Notes under the pieces: generated by a model | What the model saw: the letters and a program-made list of their open reading frames with translations, nothing else | Databases searched by the model: none | What the model was told of the DNA's origin: nothing | Program-made: the position numbers and the translations under genes | Assembly (NCBI GenBank): GCA_017559905.1 | Contig: JAFYQF010000012.1 | Location: forward strand, 62,001-126,000 | DNA length: 64,000 nt | Direction: 5' to 3' | Source: a bacterium | Lineage (GTDB): Bacteria; Cyanobacteriota; Vampirovibrionia; Gastranaerophilales; Gastranaerophilaceae | In this document: one piece after another, positions 38,832 through 47,383 of the stretch | Position numbering within the stretch: the stretch's first letter is position 1 | How the letters are laid out: each line of letters opens with the position of its first letter

Positions 38832-39014
38832 TTAGGCTACGTCTTGTGCAACTGTATTTATTCTGATGAATTCTGCTAGGTCTTCTTGAGAAAATAATAC
38901 TCTTGAGCCAATTTTGATGTATTTAATTTCTTTTCTGTGTACCCACCTATAAAGTGTGCTTGTTGATATATGTAAATATCTAGCTGTTTCTTGAATGTTT
39001 AAAAGGTTATTCAT
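38832..39014 (-). CDS. Excisionase-like helix-turn-helix protein
   Basis: 60 aa, MerR-like HTH of the excisionase/HTH_17 type: 'NIQETARYLHISTSTLYRWV' then 'IKYIKIGSRVLFSQEDLAEF'. GGAGGTGAT precedes the ATG. It begins directly where the primase gene ends and is followed by int, so it probably steers the integrase toward excision or acts as a small regulator. Confidence 0.85.
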   Translation of the reverse strand: MNNLLNIQETARYLHISTSTLYRWVHRKEIKYIKIGSRVLFSQEDLAEFIRINTVAQDVA

Positions 39015-41867
39015 TTATATCACCTCCCCTGCACGCTTAATTTCCTCTTTTGGACCTGCAAGTAATGATTGGATATACGTTACATCCTCAATTGAATATG
39101 GAATTACTAGTGCGCGTTGAGACTTACCATTAAAATTTACAACTCCATACTCGCAGCCGTGTTTTTCTGCAGAATTTCTTATTTCTACTGCTTTAGGAAT
39201 ATATTCACCAAGCTCACTAGTTGATTTTAAAATTTGCCTAAAAGCAGGCATAATTGTTTTTAAATAAATAGCTAAGCCTTTTTTATTAAAGATGTAATCT
39301 TGGTCTTTATTTAATCGAGATTGTCTAAACATTTCTGTTAAAACTTCTATAAAGGTTTGGAAATGGTCTTTTGTCGCAGTTACTTCTGCATAGCGACCTA
39401 AATACTCCTTTAAATTGTCGTACATTTCCTTTATATCATCACCAGCACTGTTTCTATCTAAATCAGCTATCATAAACAATAAATCAATACCTGACATAGC
39501 TACAGCAATATTTTTCATACTTCTTGTATCTATACTTAAAGTTTTTGATTCAGCGTTAACTAATTCTATATTTAAGTAATTCTTTTTCATAAGTTCTTGA
39601 ATTAATTCAGGGAAATTAAGACAACATAATAACTCTGGCAAAATTAAACCAATTAAATCATCTCTAATTGCATTGAAAGGAATTGCTTTTTTAAAGTCAA
39701 AATTTTCTTGCTTAAACTCACTAAAAATTAATCTTGACATAGTTTGTTCATTATTAGGTAGCATACTATTTGAAGCAAAATGTACAGTAGCATTTATAGC
39801 CTTGATGTCTTGATTCTGTCCATAGCTTGTCATTATTTTTCTTGGTGTTCTATCATAAAAAGATTTTACATTTTCTGGAAATTGCTTTTTAATACTTCCC
39901 TCAACTTCAGCATATAGTAGAGGGATTTTGTTATAAAATTCCATATTATGTGCAACATTTTTGCTTGTATCATTCCCACCATTAATAAAACTCGGGTCAT
40001 AGCCAAATAGATTGGCAATTAACTCCAAAGCATTGCTTTTTCCGCTTCTGGCTTCACCATAAATGTAACTAACAGGAAAAGCTTTAAGTTCTTTATAAAT
40101 AATATCTACAAAAGGAGACATTATAGCATTTCCAATGAGCATGAATGGTTCAATACTATTATTGTAAGCCTCTAAAGTATTTCTAATAAGTGAAGCGGCT
40201 AAAATATTTATAGGCTCAGGTTTGTTTTTAAAATAATTCCTATAAATATTTTGAGTTTCATTCAAATAAGCATATCTTGGATTTTTAAAATCTATAGTTG
40301 AGCCAACGGGATATTTGGGAGCTTTCATTCCGTTAGTAACATTCAATGCTACTTCAATATTATCATCAAGCTTTATCACGCCTTGTTTTAAAAAAGAATC
40401 TTTTTCTGGTTCAATAAGCATATTTTCTTCAATATCGTAGCAAGCATTATTATAAAGCCAGTACTTTTTATCCTTAATACTTGCATAACCAGGATTTTCT
40501 ATAACATTTAAAGTTCTATCGCAACTCATAGATTCAGAATGTAGAACAGCTTTTAGTTCGTCAGCATTTAGACAGCTAAAATGTAAACCCATTGTATTTA
40601 ATTTTTCACTTATACTTTCAGGTTTTGTTATATCATCAATTGACAAAATGATTAATTTTGTAAGTTTTCCGTCAAGCAAAGTTTGAATTTCAAATTTATA
40701 AGAATCTTCTGTATTGAATTTAGTGTTACTACTGATAACTTTTCTTGTAACTTTAAATATGAAATTTGTTTCTCGTTTTAATATAATTTTTTGTCCACGA
40801 TGTTTTACTGAATAATATCCATATTTTGTAGGATAAATTCCTTCTGGTAAACTTGAAAGCTCATGTTTTGTTTCTTCAGTACTTGTAAAAAATTTTGCTT
40901 TATCAAAATTATCATCATATTTGATGTATTTAGACAACATGCTTTCAGGTAAAAGTTTAATATCTTTAGGTAGAATTCTTTTAGAAAATTTATTTTCTTT
41001 TGCTAAATTATACCAATCTGTAAAATCTTTGAAAGATTTATTTTTATCATTTTTAATGAAAGGTAGCGATAGTTCATAAACCGGTATTCCCAATTCTTGT
41101 GCTATTTTCTTTGTACTTGCTTTACCAGTTTTATCTTTATCAAGGCAAAGAATTACTTTTTTAAATTTTTTAATATAATCAATGTTTAAATTTAAAGCTT
41201 TTAATGTATTTCCTTCACCGTTACTTGCTGTGACTATTGTGTAATTATTTAATAACTTATTTTCTTGAAGATATTGAAACATTAAATGTCCATCTTTAAA
41301 CCCCGCCATAACTAAAAGGTTTTCATTGTTTGTTTTATAACCGTGAATTAAACACAATGTTTTCTTAGGGTCATCAGCATAACCTTTGGTTTTATGAGAA
41401 TGTTTATAATTGTGATTGTACCTAAATTCATATCCTATAAATTCATTATCTAATGAGTACATAGGAATGGCAAACCAATCTCCCAAATATAAACCAATCC
41501 CTGAATGTTTAATTGTAAAATCGTTGTAACCTTTGCTTTTTAATAATTCTATTGCTTCTAAATTTTCATGAAGTTCTTTCTGCATAACTTTCATTATTTC
41601 AGGATTGTTATCAATTCTAGAAGTTGACACTCTTTCTCTCGAATTAATATTATTTTGATATATTTTATAAAGTTTTTTTGCATGTTCTGGCTCTCCAAAA
41701 CAATGTATAATTCCTTTTGCAATGTTAATTTTTAAATGATTATCATCGCTATCAGCTCCTTCTTCCTTACAAAAAGGACAAGGATAAATCATTTCGCTAT
41801 TTTTTTCTTCTTTTGGCTCACCAAATACAGCCACAACAGATTCTCTTGTAAGTTCTAAATTACCCAT
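39015..41867 (-). CDS. Primase-helicase replication protein of the element
   Basis: 950 aa. An N-terminal CHC2-like zinc finger ('CPFCKEEGADSDDNH' and a later Cys-x-Gly in 'IHCFGEPEH'; His or Cys as ligands) is followed by a TOPRIM-type region ('KKVILCLDKDKTGKASTKKI', about 240-260). A C-terminal P-loop ATPase domain ('YGEARSGKSNALELIANLFG', about 600) resembles DUF927/phage helicases. This layout fits autonomous replication of an integrative element or phage satellite. It has its own promoter overlapped by a palindromic operator. Confidence 0.8.
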   Translation of the reverse strand: MGNLELTRESVVAVFGEPKEEKNSEMIYPCPFCKEEGADSDDNHLKINIAKGIIHCFGEPEHAKKLYKIYQNNINSRERVSTSRIDNNPEIMKVMQKELHENLEAIELLKSKGYNDFTIKHSGIGLYLGDWFAIPMYSLDNEFIGYEFRYNHNYKHSHKTKGYADDPKKTLCLIHGYKTNNENLLVMAGFKDGHLMFQYLQENKLLNNYTIVTASNGEGNTLKALNLNIDYIKKFKKVILCLDKDKTGKASTKKIAQELGIPVYELSLPFIKNDKNKSFKDFTDWYNLAKENKFSKRILPKDIKLLPESMLSKYIKYDDNFDKAKFFTSTEETKHELSSLPEGIYPTKYGYYSVKHRGQKIILKRETNFIFKVTRKVISSNTKFNTEDSYKFEIQTLLDGKLTKLIILSIDDITKPESISEKLNTMGLHFSCLNADELKAVLHSESMSCDRTLNVIENPGYASIKDKKYWLYNNACYDIEENMLIEPEKDSFLKQGVIKLDDNIEVALNVTNGMKAPKYPVGSTIDFKNPRYAYLNETQNIYRNYFKNKPEPINILAASLIRNTLEAYNNSIEPFMLIGNAIMSPFVDIIYKELKAFPVSYIYGEARSGKSNALELIANLFGYDPSFINGGNDTSKNVAHNMEFYNKIPLLYAEVEGSIKKQFPENVKSFYDRTPRKIMTSYGQNQDIKAINATVHFASNSMLPNNEQTMSRLIFSEFKQENFDFKKAIPFNAIRDDLIGLILPELLCCLNFPELIQELMKKNYLNIELVNAESKTLSIDTRSMKNIAVAMSGIDLLFMIADLDRNSAGDDIKEMYDNLKEYLGRYAEVTATKDHFQTFIEVLTEMFRQSRLNKDQDYIFNKKGLAIYLKTIMPAFRQILKSTSELGEYIPKAVEIRNSAEKHGCEYGVVNFNGKSQRALVIPYSIEDVTYIQSLLAGPKEEIKRAGEVI

Positions 41868-41902
41868 AATTTTCTCCTTTCTTGGGTTTTGTGTTCTATA
41901 AT

Positions 41903-41951
41903 TTGTAAGCGCTTACAAGTACAATATAGCGATTTATAATTTTTATCGCAA
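41903..41951 (-). promoter_or_regulatory. Promoter and palindromic operator of the primase-xis-int operon
   Basis: On the minus strand TTGCGA (41946-41951) and TATATT (41923-41928) are 17 bp apart. A perfect 16-bp palindrome, TTGTAAGCGCTTACAA, lies at 41903-41918, at the expected start of transcription. A repressor bound there would block replication and excision genes. The Xre protein encoded at 44392 is the natural candidate. Confidence 0.65.
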
Positions 41952-42160
41952 CTCGGGTAAAGCGTTTTAAATCAATAGTTTTGACATATTTTTACGGCTT
42001 TGTAATTAAGATAAAAATTCAAACGAAAAATATTTTACTTTTAAAATTTATAAATAATCACAAACAAAAATTTCAAAATATTCATGCAAAATAAAGCACT
42101 TATTTTCAAAATGCTTCATAAAGCTTAATGCAAGAAACGCATAAAGTGGTTGAATCTATA
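41952..42160. other. Intergenic region of the element
   Basis: About 200 AT-rich bases with short inverted and direct repeats of AAGC and AATGC type ('AAAGCACTT', 'AATGCTTCATAAAGCTTAATG'). I see no gene and no strong terminator. Confidence 0.4.
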
Positions 42161-43270
42161 TTACTGCTTTGCTTTTCGCTCTCTGTGAATTCTTGTTGTT
42201 TGAGCTCGTTTATCAGGCTTTAACAAACACTCATAACAGAATAATGCTCGTTTATCGTATGTTAAAAATTCATTATTGCAGGTCATAGAATGATTAGAAC
42301 TCTTGTATTTGCATTTATTTTTATAGATTTCGCGTCTCATTTCATTATTATGCAAAGCGATGATTTCCTTTTGTAAGCTAATCATATCTGCAAAAGTAAT
42401 TCTTTTTTCTTCTAAAATATCTTGAATTAATCCTTTTAATTCTACAGATGAATGAGGTTTAGAGTATTTAATAAAATCACTTATAACTTGCTCATCAAAA
42501 TTGTTCACCCATTCAGTTTTAACGAACTTATAGCCAATATTAATAGGCTCAAATCCGATAGAATAGTTTTCTTGAGTATATTTGTTATCATTAAGTTTTA
42601 AATCTATAGCTAACTGAATTGTGCTTAATTTCCTTGCTGTTTCAAGTTCAAAAATATCAACATTCACAAACCTTTGAGAAACACCTTTTTCTTTTATTTC
42701 ATTAAATAAATCTTTTTCAATATGCCAATTTAAATAACTCAAAGGCTTGTCAAAATTTATAATATACTTACCTTGACGATAGTGCTTTAATGAATCCCAT
42801 AATTTGTGAACATTAAATTGGAAATATTTTAAATATGTATATAGCCCATTAATGTATGAAATAAATTCAATAGAATTGTTTTCATCATAAGTGCTATTTA
42901 AATTATCTTCAAGCATTTTTACAATTTTTTTTAACTGTTCATTCCCTTTTAAAACGGAGATAATTTGAGCATATTTTTTATAATGAGAGCTTAAATCAGG
43001 AGTAAAATTAATTGTGATAGGATAGACTTTATTTAGCTTCTGAATCTGTTTTAACGCAATAATAAATTCTAATTCATTCAAGCTATCAAGTGAATTAACA
43101 AGATTTTTTATTAGTTCTAAATTAGGCTCATTAATTTTAAGATTCTCACAAGATTCTTTGCAATGTTTATCTAATAATAAATACAAGTCTTGTAGCTCTT
43201 GTTTATAACTAGAATTTTTGAAATCATCATCAAAACCTGAATCAATAGAAATTAAATTAAAGTTCTTCAT
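42161..43270 (-). CDS. Unknown element protein with C-terminal zinc-ribbon-like cysteines
   Basis: 369 aa, no signal or membrane segment. Mostly helical and charged. Near the C terminus two Cys ('NKCKYKSSNHSMTCNN') and a CxxC ('FCYECLLKPDKRA') could bind zinc, and the last 20 residues are strongly basic, suggesting nucleic-acid binding. The gene starts 54 bp from a long iteron-like inverted repeat, so an origin-binding role is possible. Family not recognised. Confidence 0.6.
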   Translation of the reverse strand: MKNFNLISIDSGFDDDFKNSSYKQELQDLYLLLDKHCKESCENLKINEPNLELIKNLVNSLDSLNELEFIIALKQIQKLNKVYPITINFTPDLSSHYKKYAQIISVLKGNEQLKKIVKMLEDNLNSTYDENNSIEFISYINGLYTYLKYFQFNVHKLWDSLKHYRQGKYIINFDKPLSYLNWHIEKDLFNEIKEKGVSQRFVNVDIFELETARKLSTIQLAIDLKLNDNKYTQENYSIGFEPINIGYKFVKTEWVNNFDEQVISDFIKYSKPHSSVELKGLIQDILEEKRITFADMISLQKEIIALHNNEMRREIYKNKCKYKSSNHSMTCNNEFLTYDKRALFCYECLLKPDKRAQTTRIHRERKAKQ

Positions 43271-43323
43271 ATATAAACCTTTCGCGAAATATTATAGCAC
43301 AAGAAATTTAAAACTTCACAAAA

Positions 43324-43429
43324 ATTACATAATTACAAAAATTACGTTAAAAATAAAAAATTAAAAAATAAAAACAAACATAATAAAATTTATTTATTAA
43401 AATAAGTGTAATTTTTGTAATTATGTAAT
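43324..43429. repeat. Perfect 22-bp inverted repeat with iterated ATTAC units; candidate origin
   Basis: 43324-43345 and 43408-43429 are exact reverse complements with a 62-nt spacer made almost only of A and T. Each arm contains three ATTAC units 8-9 bp apart. The site lies upstream of the zinc-ribbon gene in the 281-bp gap before the 142-aa gene. Iterons next to an AT-rich segment suggest a replication origin; an operator is the alternative. Confidence 0.6.
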
Positions 43430-43472
43430 CTTTAAAAAAGTCTAGCAATACACAAATTATAATTACCATAAA

Positions 43473-43519
43473 AATCGGTCTCCCTGTTTATTTGTATAAG
43501 AAAATCAAGGACACCGATT
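43473..43519 (-). terminator. Possible terminator of the 142-aa gene
   Basis: AATCGGT and ACCGATT pair, continuing after one mismatch with TCC/GGA, around a large loop. On the minus strand TTTTTA follows. Confidence 0.45.
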
Positions 43520-43551
43520 AATAAATTGAAAAATATTTTATTGTTCAATTA

Positions 43552-43980
43552 TCAAAGGAACAATTCATCTATTAATTTTTCTGCCATACATCTTATATGT
43601 ACAGGAGTATTAACAATTCTAGCAGTTTTTACATTTCCTAAATAGTTATAGAAATCTTCACTTGAAATTTTCTTTAAACATAGTTCTAATGAACATTCTA
43701 TTAATTCCATTTCATCTGCAAGTTTAAACTGAATATTTTCTGATTTATACATTTTTGATAAATCAAACATTCTTTTTACTACTTTATTTGCGTAAGGCTT
43801 TAAATCATCAATCAACCAAGGTGGCGCAATTTGTGTAACATATTTATTTGCATAGTCATAAAAGGCGCCCTCTCTTAAAGTTGGTTTGGATTCTACTTGT
43901 GGCTTAGGTTCAATATTATTACCCATAATTGCAAATAATATTAATCCAAAAACAACAAGCATTAAAAATGTAATTGCCAT
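43552..43980 (-). CDS. Membrane-anchored protein of unknown function
   Basis: 142 aa. An N-terminal hydrophobic helix ('FLMLVVFGLILFAIMG') is followed by a soluble helical domain with three scattered Cys. AGAGGGATAT precedes the ATG. It lies 20 bp downstream of a secreted-protein gene on the same strand. No family recognised. Confidence 0.6.
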   Translation of the reverse strand: MAITFLMLVVFGLILFAIMGNNIEPKPQVESKPTLREGAFYDYANKYVTQIAPPWLIDDLKPYANKVVKRMFDLSKMYKSENIQFKLADEMELIECSLELCLKKISSEDFYNYLGNVKTARIVNTPVHIRCMAEKLIDELFL

Positions 43981-44000
43981 ATATCCCTCTTTAAAATTAT

Positions 44001-44276
44001 TTATAACTTATTCGTGTTTCCAAATCTATATAAAGGTCTTTCTCTTGTATAACTTGAATCGTTGTAATAACTTCTATTGTTATCCCTCTGCTTATCATAA
44101 TAATTTTGGTACATTTGTTGATAAGCTCTAGGATTTTCCATTGCTTTATTCTGAGTATCATATTTACCCAAACTCTGTTCATATTTGATTTGCTCAACTG
44201 TGTAATAAGCAAAAACTTCTTGTGAAATAGCAATAAAAGTTGAAACAGTTAGAGCAAAAGTAAAGAATTTCTTCAT
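44001..44276 (-). CDS. Small secreted protein, Tyr/Asn-rich
   Basis: 91 aa with a signal peptide (cleavage near 'EVFAYY'). The mature part is polar and rich in Y, N, Q and R ('YYDKQRDNNRSYYNDSSY'), probably disordered. AAAGGTTTG precedes the ATG. A second frame on the same strand (43997-44233) is its shadow. It forms a pair with the downstream membrane-anchored gene. Confidence 0.55.
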   Translation of the reverse strand: MKKFFTFALTVSTFIAISQEVFAYYTVEQIKYEQSLGKYDTQNKAMENPRAYQQMYQNYYDKQRDNNRSYYNDSSYTRERPLYRFGNTNKL

Positions 44277-44391
44277 ATCAAACCTTTCTTAACCACGCTT
44301 AGTATTAGTCTTTAAAGTGTTGATAATTAAAAGATTAACCAATTTATCGCACGGTCAGTTTGTTCCATTGATTTCATATTAACACGAAAAT

Positions 44392-44613
44392 ATGCGTATG
44401 AGTAAGAAAGACTTACAAAAGTTTGGAAAAAGATTAAAGTCATTGAGGATAGATAGAAATCTAACTCAATTAGAGTTGGCTGAAATTCTTGACATGTCAC
44501 CTAATTTTATTGGGATGATTGAAAGAGGTGAGAGAAATACAACTGTTGAAAATGTATTTAAAATCGCAAGAGCCTTGAATGTTAAGCCTTCTAATCTTTT
44601 TGAGGAGCTTTAA
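44392..44613 (+). CDS. Xre-family transcriptional regulator
   Basis: 73 aa, a single lambda-repressor-type HTH: 'FGKRLKSLRIDRNLTQLELA' then 'MSPNFIGMIERGERNTTVEN'. An alternative ATG lies 6 nt further in. It is the only repressor-like gene of the element and is divergent from the leftward genes. It is the candidate ligand of the palindrome at 41903, and possibly of sites next to its own start. Confidence 0.88.
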   Translation: MRMSKKDLQKFGKRLKSLRIDRNLTQLELAEILDMSPNFIGMIERGERNTTVENVFKIARALNVKPSNLFEEL

Positions 44614-44737
44614 GGTAAAATTAGCGCGTTGTTTTTACAAAAATAAATTTTGCTTTCTTATGTTTATACGCGTATAACTAGCTGTTTTGTGGAATATCAG
44701 GGACGCTATAATTAGATATTTATGCTATTATTTGACT

Positions 44738-45886
44738 ATGGATATTTTGATAGTTGGAAATGGTTTTGATTTAGCACACGATTTAAAAACTTCTTATATA
44801 GATTTTTTGAATTATTGTTATGAAAAACTTTATAAACCACGAATGACATATCCTCCATCAGACCCTTACTATCAAAATTTGTGGGTAAAGCATTTTATAA
44901 ATACTCAAAGAAATATGGGTGATACTTGGATTGATGTTGAAAAAGAAATTTTTAGAGTCATCAAGTTAGTTAAAAATTTAAGTATTCTAAAAAACACAAC
45001 TCATCCCAAAATAAAATCTCAAGTTTTTACTATTAATTTCAATGATAATATATTTATGTTTGATAACATTTCAAACTACTTACAAGATTCTTTTGGAACT
45101 GGCGAAGTTGGAGCAAAAGGATACGTAAGGATTCAACCTCACAACAATTTAACTTACAGTACATATATAGCTAATCCAATAGGTTTTATTAACTTTTTAT
45201 ATGACCAATTAAGAGATTTTTCAAAACTTTTTGAAGAATATTTACTTAATGAGATTTTAGCCAATATAAATCAAGATTCACCTTATGAATTATCTCTTAA
45301 AGCTACTGGCGTAAAACCTAACAATAAAGAGGTTTATTTGCTAAGTTTTAACTATACAGATACTTGCGAAAGACTATATAATTCCAAAATTAATACCTAT
45401 TGTAATATAGAAAAATTTGAGCAGATTTTTGTACATGGTAAAGCTGGTCAATGTGAAAATTGCAATTTAATATTAGGAACATATAGTTTTGAAAATGTAA
45501 ATTCAACAAATCCTAGCTTAAGTATTTCGCATGACTTTAATATTTTTAAAAAACATAATCAAAGACATAGGTATAGTACTATTAATAAATATCAGGATTT
45601 ATTGCAAAAATTAAATCCTTTAGATAAAAGAAAAAAGGTAAGACCTGTTTTTCATATTATTGGTCATTCTTTAGATGAAACTGACCGTGAAGTATTAAAG
45701 CACATTTTAAATGCAAATAAAAATTCTATTATCAATGTTTATTATCACAATGAAGAAGCACAAACCAGGTTGATAAATAGAATTAATGATATTATTGGAG
45801 AAGAAGAAGTTATGGCTAGGGTTAGATTTATTTACCAGCATGATAAAGAAAAAGGTATCTTAATCCCCAAAGACACACAAGAATAA
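44738..45886 (+). CDS. AbiH-family abortive-infection protein
   Basis: 382 aa from ATG 44738. The family's hallmark N terminus is present: 'MDILIVGNGFDLAHDLKTSY', a nucleotide-binding-like beta-Gly-x-Gly turn. The C-terminal 'FHIIGHSLDETDREVLKHIL' is equally typical. AbiH gives phage resistance in lactococci by an unknown mechanism. A TATAAT lies 25 bp before the start and no ribosome site is visible, so the mRNA may be nearly leaderless. Confidence 0.88.
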   Translation: MDILIVGNGFDLAHDLKTSYIDFLNYCYEKLYKPRMTYPPSDPYYQNLWVKHFINTQRNMGDTWIDVEKEIFRVIKLVKNLSILKNTTHPKIKSQVFTINFNDNIFMFDNISNYLQDSFGTGEVGAKGYVRIQPHNNLTYSTYIANPIGFINFLYDQLRDFSKLFEEYLLNEILANINQDSPYELSLKATGVKPNNKEVYLLSFNYTDTCERLYNSKINTYCNIEKFEQIFVHGKAGQCENCNLILGTYSFENVNSTNPSLSISHDFNIFKKHNQRHRYSTINKYQDLLQKLNPLDKRKKVRPVFHIIGHSLDETDREVLKHILNANKNSIINVYYHNEEAQTRLINRINDIIGEEEVMARVRFIYQHDKEKGILIPKDTQE

Positions 45887-45904
45887 ATCTACGGGGCGCC
45901 GTAA

Positions 45905-46099
45905 CTAATTATTTAAAATATTCTCAACTTCATTGATTATATTAACAATTTTTCGTAGAGCAAAATAGTAATCAATATTGTCTTGTAGCTGTAATTCTTT
46001 ATCTACCACGCATGAATCAGAAGCTAACGCACTAAGCCTAGCTAAACATTTAGCCTCTAGTAATAGGTGTCCCACTTTGTTTAATTTATTATCTTCCAT
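45905..46099 (-). CDS. Small helical protein of unknown function
   Basis: 64 aa, AAGGAG 8 nt before the ATG. Helical, with two Cys; no membrane segment. It lies between AbiH and the DNA methyltransferase and is antisense to neither. It could be a controller or antitoxin-like protein, but nothing in the sequence proves this. Confidence 0.5.
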   Translation of the reverse strand: MEDNKLNKVGHLLLEAKCLARLSALASDSCVVDKELQLQDNIDYYFALRKIVNIINEVENILNN

Positions 46100-46255
46100 T
46101 CTAATAGCTCCTTTTATGCATTATGTCGCAAAAGGAGGATGATTTAAGTAAGAAGAAATTTTGTTGCAAAAGTTAGAATATTTATGGACATGCTTACATT
46201 TCTTAGCAAACTTCACATGATGAATTTATTTATTATATAATTTTACAAGGTGAAT

Positions 46256-47383
46256 ATGATGAAGAAAGAACATAAGAAATTTAAAGTTGGTAGTTTATTC
46301 GCTGGTGTCGGCGGAATTTGTTTAGGATTTCAGAACGCAAATGCAGAAGACAAAGCTTACGAATTAGTATTTGCCAATGAAATTGATGAATATGCTTGCG
46401 AAACATATAGAACTAATTTTAATCATACTTTGCTCGAAGGTGATATACATAAATTTTTAGATACTTCATTGTGTAAATCAAAAGAAGAAAAAGAATATTA
46501 CGAAAGTAAACGTCACCATTTATTTGATTCAAAAATAGATATACTCAATGGTGGTTTTCCTTGTCAAGCGTTTAGTATTGCGGGTGAAAGAAAAGGTTTT
46601 GATGATGAAAGAGGCAATTTATTCTTGCAAATTGTTGAATTAATTAATCAAATGGATAAATATTCTCAAAAACCCAGAGTGCTATTTTTAGAAAACGTTA
46701 AAAATCTACTTTCTCATGATTCGGGAAGAACTTATAAAATAATCAAAGCAAAACTGGAAGAATGTGGCTATATAATCAAAGAAAAAGTCCTAAATACAAT
46801 GAATTATACAAATCTTCCTCAAAACAGAGAGAGAATATATATAGTAGGATTTTTAAATAAAGAAGATGCTGATAAATTTACTTTTTTTGATAATTCTGAG
46901 AAATTTATAAAGAAAAAAAGTGCTAGTGAAAGAGCCAAAGATGTAGAAAAAGTAATAAACTATAATGTAAATTATACAGATAACAAAGAATTTTATTATA
47001 CAAAAGAAAAATATCCTCATTATTTCTTAGAAGATGGTATTAATTTAACAAAAGAAGTTAATGAAAAATATCAATTCTATCAATGCAGAAGAGGAATGTA
47101 TGTTAGAAAAAATCAAAGCAATGTATGCCCTACATTAACGGCCAATATGGGAACTGGTGGCCATAATGTACCTTTAATAAAGGTAGATGATGGTGTAAGA
47201 AAATTAACACCAGCAGAAACTTTTAGACTTCAAGGCTTTCCTGTAGGTAAAAGTTATTCTTTACCGGTTTCTTTTAAGGGTAGACCTTATTCTAATTCAC
47301 ATCTATACAAACAAGCAGGTAATGCTGTTTCAGTTGATGTTATTCAATTATTAGCAGAGGAAATTTTAAAAATATTAGATTAA
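46256..47383 (+). CDS. DNA (cytosine-5) methyltransferase
   Basis: 375 aa. Motif I 'VGSLFAGVGGICLGF', motif IV with catalytic C103 ('NGGFPCQAFSIAGER'), motif VI 'ENVKN', motif VIII 'QNRERIYIVGF', target-recognition end 'CPTLTANMGTGGHNVPLI', motif IX-X 'LTPAETFRLQGFP' and 'YKQAGNAVSV'. Two adjacent ATGs are possible. It protects the host DNA against the nucleases encoded just downstream. The target may be a GC-rich site such as GCNGC if the Bsp6I-like partner is genuine. Confidence 0.95.
   Translation: MMKKEHKKFKVGSLFAGVGGICLGFQNANAEDKAYELVFANEIDEYACETYRTNFNHTLLEGDIHKFLDTSLCKSKEEKEYYESKRHHLFDSKIDILNGGFPCQAFSIAGERKGFDDERGNLFLQIVELINQMDKYSQKPRVLFLENVKNLLSHDSGRTYKIIKAKLEECGYIIKEKVLNTMNYTNLPQNRERIYIVGFLNKEDADKFTFFDNSEKFIKKKSASERAKDVEKVINYNVNYTDNKEFYYTKEKYPHYFLEDGINLTKEVNEKYQFYQCRRGMYVRKNQSNVCPTLTANMGTGGHNVPLIKVDDGVRKLTPAETFRLQGFPVGKSYSLPVSFKGRPYSNSHLYKQAGNAVSVDVIQLLAEEILKILD

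Noticed and set aside
43997-44233. 78-aa frame on the minus strand
   Set aside because: Same strand but other frame than the 91-aa secreted protein, which has a signal peptide and ribosome site; shadow.
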